A stretch of DNA of 64,000 bases, taken from NCBI GenBank assembly GCA_023101725.1, contig JALJCO010001415.1, positions 62,001 through 126,000 of the forward strand, in the 5' to 3' direction. Every line of letters starts with the position of its first letter. The stretch's first letter is position 1. The position numbers were made by a program, and so were the translations under genes. The notes under the pieces are model-generated. The model ran no database searches. It was given only the letters and a program-made list of their open reading frames with translations, and was not told where the DNA came from. Shown here in pieces: positions 12,801 to 21,800 of this stretch. Source of the stretch: Atherinomorus stipes (lineage: Eukaryota; Chordata; Actinopteri; Atheriniformes; Atherinidae).

Positions 12801-15800
12801 ACCTGCACACTCCAACCCTTAATGTGCACTTCTGCCAAGTGCGCACTACATACAAGGGTGTAGGGTTTAGGGCGGGTATTGGGACGGGGCCTTGGTCTTT
12901 TATCTGCAGCTCTTCCTCCCGCTTTACTCTCACAGCTGTTTTTGATTATATAATTATGTCCAGAGTGTCCGTTTGCGTTAATGTGCTTATGCATTGGAAA
13001 TAAATATAATTTACACGTTGGGAAAAAAAAAAAACGTCCACTTAGTAGGCTGTAATTGTTTTGGAGCAGTTATTTTAATTGTTTTTGTTTGTTACAGTAC
13101 CATCTCTACATCTCCACAACAATAAATAACAAACAGCTGTAGAATAATAACATTTTCATGTTGACAGGCGGCCCTGCTCACTTGCTGCTCACAGTTGGTG
13201 GTGATGTCACAAGTTTGCATTGTCTCGATCCGTCAAGTAGGCAGAGTCCGTGCTTGTGAACTCCACAAGTGCAGACTTCTAGTATGTACCCACAAGTCTG
13301 TACTCACAAGTACACGAGTATGTAGAACGCACACTAGGAATTGAGAAACGGCCCTACAGTCTTCTCTCCTGGTGCTCACAAGTTTTATTTCTGCATCCTG
13401 ACATCATGTGTTCAGTTCCGCAGCTGGTGCTACGTTGCTGCGTTGGCAGTGTTGTATAAAGTACCCAAAAGCCATACTTGAGTAAAAGTAAAAGTAAAAG
13501 TACCTTACTGGAAAATGACTCAAGTAAAAGTCAAAGTTGCCTGCTAGAATATTACTTGAGTAAAAGTAAAAAAATAGCAAGTATTTACTGTACTTAAGTA
13601 TCAAAAGTAAAAAGTACTGTTAGTAAAACGCAATCAGAAATTTGAGTTTAACATTTTCTTTATTTCTGTTAAATTTAGTTTTTCAGTTTGCGAATTTGCG
13701 ATAGTCATTTGTGAAGTTTAAAAAAGTTTCAATACCTCCTTACATAAACCCAACCATATAAAAAAATATACACACAGACACATCCTTACAGACCTGCATG
13801 CATGCCTGCCAACATTCATACCCACGTACATTCAATATTAAATCCTTCCTAATAAACTCTTGGTGCTCGGAGGTGATGCAAGCAAATGAAGAACTTGATT
13901 GGTTGAACTTTAACATGACTGCAGTGCCACAGCACATGAACTGTCCATCCAGTCATTACTGAACCCTGAAAAACTTTTTGTTCAGCCTCAAAAGAAGTTG
14001 TTTCTCAAAATGGTGAGAACTCAGTCTCGCTCGTATTGGACTGAAGACCAGACCAGCGATGCTAAACATCCGTTCACCTGCTGCTGAGGCAGGTACAGGT
14101 GTGTTTAGCTTCAGAGACGGCTGCACGAGGCTGCTACTAGTCCCACTACAACAAAACAAAGATTTTCATTGGCTATTAAGTTCCTTATTTACGTTATGTA
14201 TTTTGTAACTTGTAACTAAGATGCTCAGGTAAATGTAATGGAGTAAAAGTATTGATTTTTCAGCGCAAAATGTAGTGAAGTAAAAGTAGAAGATGAAGTG
14301 ATGGGTTCATGTAAAGTTTAACATTTTTACAGGAAGTCAGAATTCTGAAATGGGACTGAATGTAGAACTGAGTCCAGTAACGGCACCACATGGTGATTCT
14401 GACTTCTTATGTTCTGTCCCGGTCCAGATCCAGAGGAAGACCCCCATCAGAAGGAAGAGGAGCTTCTTCGTCAGCTCAGTGTCTCCTTGGCTCCTTCCCA
14501 GTCCGATCCTGGATCTGGTCTTTCTGGTCAGGCCTCTCCTCAGAAACAGTTGAGGTCTCTGGAGCGGCAGCTGGAGGTGTTGAGGGCCGGGGCCCTGCAG
14601 GAGGCGGAGCCAAACTCTCTGATCCAGTTCCAGGATGTGGACTTCCCGCTGGACGAGAGCGCTGCGGCTGTGAAGAGGAAGAAGAAGAAGAAGGGTGAGC
14701 AGAGAGGTGAACACCGGATCTTCGGGACCCCGGACGTGGACGAGCCGGTGAGCGACACCTGCTGTTCGGGCTGCGGCGCCGTGCTCCACTGCACCGATGC
14801 CGTCGTGCCCGGTTACCTGCCCAGTGAGAAGTTCAAGGTGCTGCAGGGGGAGGGGCGACTGGGCGGAGCCACCTGCCAGCGCTGCCACCTGCTCACCCAC
14901 CACCACAAGGCCCTGAACCTGCAGCTGTCCAGAGACCAGTACCGGGACGTGGTGCGGCAGGTCCGGCCCCAGAAGGCCCTGGTGTTGCTCATTGTGGACC
15001 TGCTGGATCTACCTGACTCCATCGTTCCCGACTTGCCCGACCTGGTGGGGACCAATAAACACATTGTCGTCCTCGGTAACAAGGTGGACCTGCTGCCTGG
15101 CGACTCGCCCAACTACCTGCATCGGATCAAGCGGCAGCTCAGCCAGTACTGCCAGGACGCTGGATTTGGCCCTCAGGTGACTGACATTCACCTGATCAGC
15201 GCCAAGACCGGGTTCGGCATCGAGACGCTGATCTCAAGCCTGCAGCGATCCTGGAAGTACAAAGGTGACGTGTACTTGGTGGGAAGCGCCAACGCGGGGA
15301 AGTCCACGCTCTTCAACACACTGCTGGAGTCTGATTACTGCAAGTCCAGAGCCACCGACGCCATCCAGAAGGCCACCATCTCCCCGTGGCCGGGTCAGTA
15401 CCAGAATCCACTCACTTCACTTTCAATTAACCCACAGCAGCAGGGAAGACGGTTTCTGGACCACATGGTTCTGCTGTTAGATCCAGGACCTTGTCACTGG
15501 GCCAAACACCTCTGAACATGTTCAGGTGCATTTCAGAAGGTTTGATCCTCAGCAGGTCCACACACGTTGCAGATGGTTTGATCCAGAACAGATAAGAACA
15601 CATCTAGGAACGTTTCAGACCATCTGATCCAGAACAGGTTCAGCAGAGTTCTAGAAGGTTTAAACGGGTTGAATCACGTTTAGGAACATTTCAGACAGTT
15701 TGATCCAGAGGAGGTTCGGTAATGTTTCAGATTGTTTGATCCAAAACAAGTCCGACAAATCGGAACGCGTTCATGAACGTTTCAAATAGAGATGCAGCGA

Positions 15801-18800
15801 TCCGATACCTGGATATCAGTTCCGATACCGACAAATTAGCTGGATCAGGTACTGGAAGAATGTTGCCGATCCAGCATTCTGATCCAGTCATTTCTGTTTC
15901 TATTAATATTATAATAAATGTACACTTTGTTAATAAATAAAATTAAGTACATTTATATCTGTGTTAATTTGTTGCCCTTTTTTTAAACAAGGTTAAATGT
16001 TTATGTCAAGCTTGATGCCTTCACTCACATGGCAAAGTATATGGTTCATTTAACAGTAGTATCGGATCGGTATTGGGTATCTGCCGGTATGCTAGGTATC
16101 GGAATCGGATTAGATCAGAAAAAACTGGATCGGTGCATCTCTACTTTCAAACACAGCACAGGTCAGAACACATTCAGGAACGTTTTACATGGTTTGATCC
16201 AGAGGAGGTTCAGCTATGTTCCAGAAAGTTTGATCGAGAACAGGTTGAATCACATTTAGGATCGTTTCAGACCATTTTACAGAATCATGCCTGCTTTTTG
16301 CTCAGAAGTTGCAGAATATGGGTTGAATCCCAATTCCTGTCTTAACCCTCAATCTCAAACATGCGCACTCCCCGCGAAGTGCAAGTGATGTCCCGATTCT
16401 TAGAAAGTTAAGTTGAGGGGCAAGTTTGAGGGCTGAATCGCCCTCAATACTGAGATTCTCCGACACCACCCTTGTGAGTAACGGCCACCCAGGATGCAAG
16501 CGGCAAAGAAGGCGAGCTACAAATCTTAAGTTTTTTCTTTGTTTATGGAGGTATAAATATCACGAAAACCATTGTTTTATCTTAGTTTAGGCCCATGTTA
16601 TGGATTAGTTACCTCATTGTTGCATAATATTTATTTTTATTTTACGATCTTTTGTCAATAGCGGCCGGTGCATCCGCTTTGGCGTATGCTGCCCCCCACA
16701 GTTTACAGACGTATCTGCATTTAAGGCTGTCCCATTTCCAAGTCACAAAATAGCCCTTAACACTTGGTTTAGAGGGCGACGAATATTGAGGGTTAAGATA
16801 GGAATTGGAATTGGCCCTTTGTGTAACATTGGTTCATCCTCAGCGGTTCTGAACAGAACTGTGTCATCGTATGACAGTTTCTTCCCACTGTGATGCGTTT
16901 AGGGACCACTCTGAACCTGCTGAAGTTCCCCATCATCAACCCGACTCCGTACCGGATGTTCCGCCGACAGGAACGTCTGAACAAGGCATCGCAGCAGACT
17001 GAGGAGGAGCTTTCGCAGGAGGAGCGCCGGAGGCTGCAGAACCTCAGTCGCCATGGATACTTAGTGGGTAAGATGGGAGGAAGAGAGGGACACAGATGGG
17101 GGTGGAGTCAGGGATGACACTGATCACCTGTTCACCTGCTCAGGCCGTGTTGGCCGGACGTTCCGACCCGACACACCCAGGAGTGACGAGATCCAGTTTG
17201 ATCCTGACAGTTTGGCGCTCGGAGAAGACGAGGATGGACAGGAGACGACGGCAGGTGAGGCAGCTGATTGGATCGATGAGCTGTGATGTCACAGACTCAG
17301 GTTTTAGTTTCCTGGTTTGCAGTCTCCTCAGGTGGGTCTGGTCTGAACGGGTTCTGGAAGGTTGAGAGAACGTCTCCATTTTCTGCCGTCACAGGTTCAG
17401 AGTGAATCTCTGAGAGAGACGGGTCGGTTCTGATCACTTCTACGACCTCAGTCACAGAATTTTCTCTGTAGTCCCGCCCCCCGCCTCACACGCAGGTAGT
17501 ACCAGCTCACATCTGGGTTTCTGGTACCAGAGAAACAGAACTGGTGAAGTCAGACTCAGGACCAGAAGTGTTTGGGTCACAGGGGGATGTGTTAGAGCAG
17601 GTGCCAGTCCAGAAAGACCTGGTTTGTAAGAACTGTGAGGAAAACCAGGACCTGCATTTGGACTTGGTTGCATTTGTAAAATATGGATTAGTGGTTCTGT
17701 TTAGGATGGGAACACTATGGACACGTTCCGGTCAGAGAATCCTTTATCAGCTTTATTATCAAGGTCATCGATGCAGCAGATACATGAATATGTCAAAGAA
17801 AGGAATTAAAGTAATAATACAATTAGTATTATGGTGGATAACAAACACATGAGTAGGTAAGAAACACTGTTGTGAATAATATGGATAAACTTAAAATGCC
17901 TAATGTTAAATTACAGAGGCACAATTAAATGGCATGACTGCAAAGAAATAAATGCCTCCCATATATTTGCCCTTTAAAATCTTAGACACCTGCATCAGTC
18001 TAAATAATAAGATATAATATGGGAGTGCAGTAAACAAACTAGTGAACACAGTTAATAAACGTGTACACAAAGGAAGGTGCACATATATAAAACACAAATC
18101 AGACTTGGCCTAATGTTGGTAAGCAGTGCATTGCACACACACAGGGCACGTTTTACTCACAGGCATGATGCAGCCCCTCATTAGTCAGTTACGAACATAA
18201 TGACCAAACTCCCGTACAGTTTAACAAATAAAGTTACAAATCCTTCAAACAAAGTCCCACGAAACATGTAAAAGGAGATAAAATACTTGGTACTCATAAA
18301 ACGCACACAAACAAGGAATAAAGCGTCCTCCGTGTCCGTTCTCATCAGCCTTGAGAGAAAACGCTGCACAGCACTGCTGCATGCACGCTGCTGCATGCAC
18401 GCTGCTGCATGCACGCTGCTGCATGCACTGTCCAGGTGCAGTTCACATGATGGGGCGTTCATGTGCACCTAGTAAATCCTAGCATCTGACGAATTGGCTT
18501 TCAGACAGCATTCTTTTGTTTTCATCTCCAACAAACCGTGATGTTTTTATTATAGTAAAAGAAAATCAGGTTCTGGATCTTCAGTCCACCAGAAATAGAA
18601 AACGGGTCAGAATAATTTTGGTCTCCAGCATGTTAAAAGCTGTCTGGATCAGAACTGGAGCTAACTGGGAAGACTTTGGAGAACTTGTCTTTGCTTGTTC
18701 CAATCATAGACTGCTAACAGAGAGGGACGAACCGTCCGCTCCTGACGTGACCCGTTGGTTTCTGAGCTAAAAGTGAAGCCAGTTGGGCGTGTCCCACCGT

Positions 18801-21800
18801 CGCCATCTTGCCGTGTTGCGTGTGTTGTCACTCCTGGAAAATACTTAAATGGGCAAATGCAAGGCCGCTCCGAGCTGCGGAGCAAATGATTGACAGCTGA
18901 CGTATTCTCGGCTAAACGCTAACCAAGCTGACTCGAAAGTAACAGGAGCTGACAAAAATGAGCCTCCTAAGCAGCGGGATAAAGGTAAGACACGTTAGAC
19001 GTTAGACTAAAAACCGCCGTTGTGCTACTCTGCTACAAACTGAGACCTTGCCGAGAGCAAACAAGGACAAGTTTACCCAGCTGCAGTCACATATCAGTAC
19101 TTTGTAAAGTGAATTTTTTCTTAGCACTGCCTCATTATTTATTTATTTATTTTTTTCTATTCTTCCTTCCTTCAGTAGCAAATGCAGTTTTGTTGGAACT
19201 ACTTGTAGTTCAATGACAATAAAGGCTATTCTATCAAAAGGATACACCCTTAATTATGTGTAATTTCAAGATTAAATAACATCTAAATGGATGAGTTATA
19301 AAAAAAATTCACCCCCCTCACAGCTGACATGAAGGTAAACTTGACCTATTAAACCTAAAATGATTTTTTTGAACCAGGCTGTAAACATGTTTATTTCTGC
19401 TGTGAAGTTGGTCTTTTTAACACGGGAGTCTGTGGGGGTTTGCTCTGTTTTTCAGCCCCTAGCGGATGAAGGGAGAACTACAAAAAATGACTTCTTCCGG
19501 GTAGCCTCATAGTTGGCCACCGGAGGTCGCCGCTTGGTTCCAACCCAGAACCTCTGCAGGTCCGTTCTGCAGCTTCACTCGCTCCTTGTTCGTAATAGAA
19601 CCAGTCTCTCAGAACTGGACCAGAAAATTTTGGCCAGAGCTCGACTCGATGCTCTGATCAGAGAAACACTGAGTTACAGATTTAAACAGAAAAACTAACA
19701 AGTTTAATAAAACATTCTCTGACCTGGTTGAACAGAACTGAGGTTTGAATCAGACTTCAGTTGTTGTTGTTTTTTTAAACCCCTTATCCCAAACTCCCGT
19801 GTTAAAAAGGCCAACTTCACAGCAGAAATAAGTAAAAAGAAGTAAAATTTTTTATCTAACTCATCCGTTTAAATGCTGTTTAATCCTGAAATTGTACGTA
19901 ATTGTGGCGTGTCCTGACAGGAGGCAGGAGATCTGTAAATACTCCATTCCAGTCATCCAGACTTCTGTCAACAGGTGATGATTAAGTTTTTCTAAATCTT
20001 GCTGAATCATCAGATCCGAATTCTGGATCTGATGCAGTTCTGGTCCAGGTTCAGCTCTGAACAGACAGAAAATAACTGGACCTCCTTTCTGACCCGACAG
20101 CTGTCAGCAGGTCACATGACGCGCTGAGCCCGAACGAGCTGAAAGACGCCCACTGGCTGTTCGACACGCCGGGAATCCTGAAGGAGCTGGATGTGAGACT
20201 GCTCATCTTCATCTTACCCTCATCTTCATTCCACCTCGGTTTAGACGGAAAGGAGTCAGCCAGATTTTTACCGGATGCTCACCAGTTGTTTGTTAGATGT
20301 TTACTGATCATAGCTAATTAATTTGTTTATTGTTGTTAATGATCTCAGGAGCTGTTCTAGTTTCCATAGAAACAGCAAGCTTGCACTCAGGCGAATCACT
20401 AATTGATAGTGTCTGGTTCTGACCCGGTTCTCAGGTCCTTCAGCTGCTGCAGGACCAGGAGGTCTGCGTGGTGGTTCCCACTCAGGCCATAGTCCCTCGG
20501 ACCTTCGTGCTGAAGCCTGGAATGAGTGTGTTTGTGGGAGCTCTGGCCCGGATCGACTTCCTGCAGGTCTGATTCTTGATCACTGATGAATTGATTATGA
20601 TGATGAAACCATGGTGACGCTTTGGAGCCATGACAAGCTGAGACCCACAGAACCTTCACGGTCAGGCTCAGATTAAAAGAGCAGGATAACCATTCTACTC
20701 AACCTCAGCTCCCTTCAGCACTGATTGTTTCCATGGCAACCATTAGTACTCTTCACTCAGGTTTTTCCTTCTGGAGGCTTTCCAGGAGTCATGTGACCTG
20801 CATGTGCCAGCTAAACACCTTCAGGTGTTTCTTCAGCTGATGGACTCACTAATTGTTTAATCTCTAGAAGACCAAATGGTGTGACTCAGACTTCCAGAAC
20901 CCTCGGTCCAAAATATGAAGAACTGTATATGAAATTATTACTTCATAATACCACTGATAATAATCATAGTCATAGTGTAAAAAATAATGGCAACAACCAA
21001 TTATAAAATTGTAATCATTATCATTACAATACTACTAATACCAGTATTATCATTAATAATAATAACAGCAACAATAATCACTGCAGCAATAACCATAATT
21101 GATAAGAAATAAATAATCATCACCCTCCATTTTAATACATAAGACCATATATCTGTATGCTGATTTAAACATCTGTATATTACGAGATTGTGTTAATCGA
21201 TTCCTGATTATTGATCGCTGCTCTACAGGGAGGAAAGTCCTGCTGGTTTTCAGTCATGGCCTCCAGTCGGGTTCCGGTCCACATCACCAGTTTGGAAAAA
21301 GCTGACTGCATTTACCAGAGGCACGCAGGACACACACTGCTGGGGGTGGGTCACATGATCACACAATCACCTAATGCTGCATTCAGGTGCAGCAACGCCG
21401 CTGTGTGTGCTGCATTTACATGCAGTAACGCCGCTGTGTGTGCTGCATTCAGGTGCAGCAACGCCGCTGTGTGTGCTGCATTCAGGTGCAGTAACGCCGC
21501 TGTGTGTGCTGCATTCAGGTGCAGTAACGCCGCTGTGTGTGCTGCATTCAGGTGCAGTAACGCCGCTGTGTGTGCTGCATTCAGGTGCAGTAACGTTGCT
21601 GTGTGTGCTGCATTCAGGTGCAGTAACGCCGCTGTGTGTGCTGCATTCAGGTGCAGCAACGCCGCTGTGTGTGCTGCATTCAGGTGCAGCAACGCCGCTG
21701 TGTGTGCTGCATTCAGGTGCAGTAACGCCGCTGTGTGTGCTGCATTCAGGTGCAGTAACGTTGCTGTGTGTGCTGCATTCAGGTGCAGTAACGATGCTGT

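Larger units (their letters stand above)
7427..13353. mobile_element. Composite transposon block in noa1 intron 1, outer ends GGCCGTTTCTCA
   Basis: The left end GGCCGTTTCTCAGT and the right end AATTGAGAAACGGCC are inverted. The sub-terminal tracts on both sides are rich in GTACTTGTG/CACAAGTAC words. Inside lie the 450-bp inverted arms at 7536-7985 and 11010-11412, a further inverted pair at 8535-8748 and 9238-9422, and a separate MITE at 11601-12892. No intact transposase was found. I cannot tell whether this is one decayed large element or several nested ones. Confidence 0.5.
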
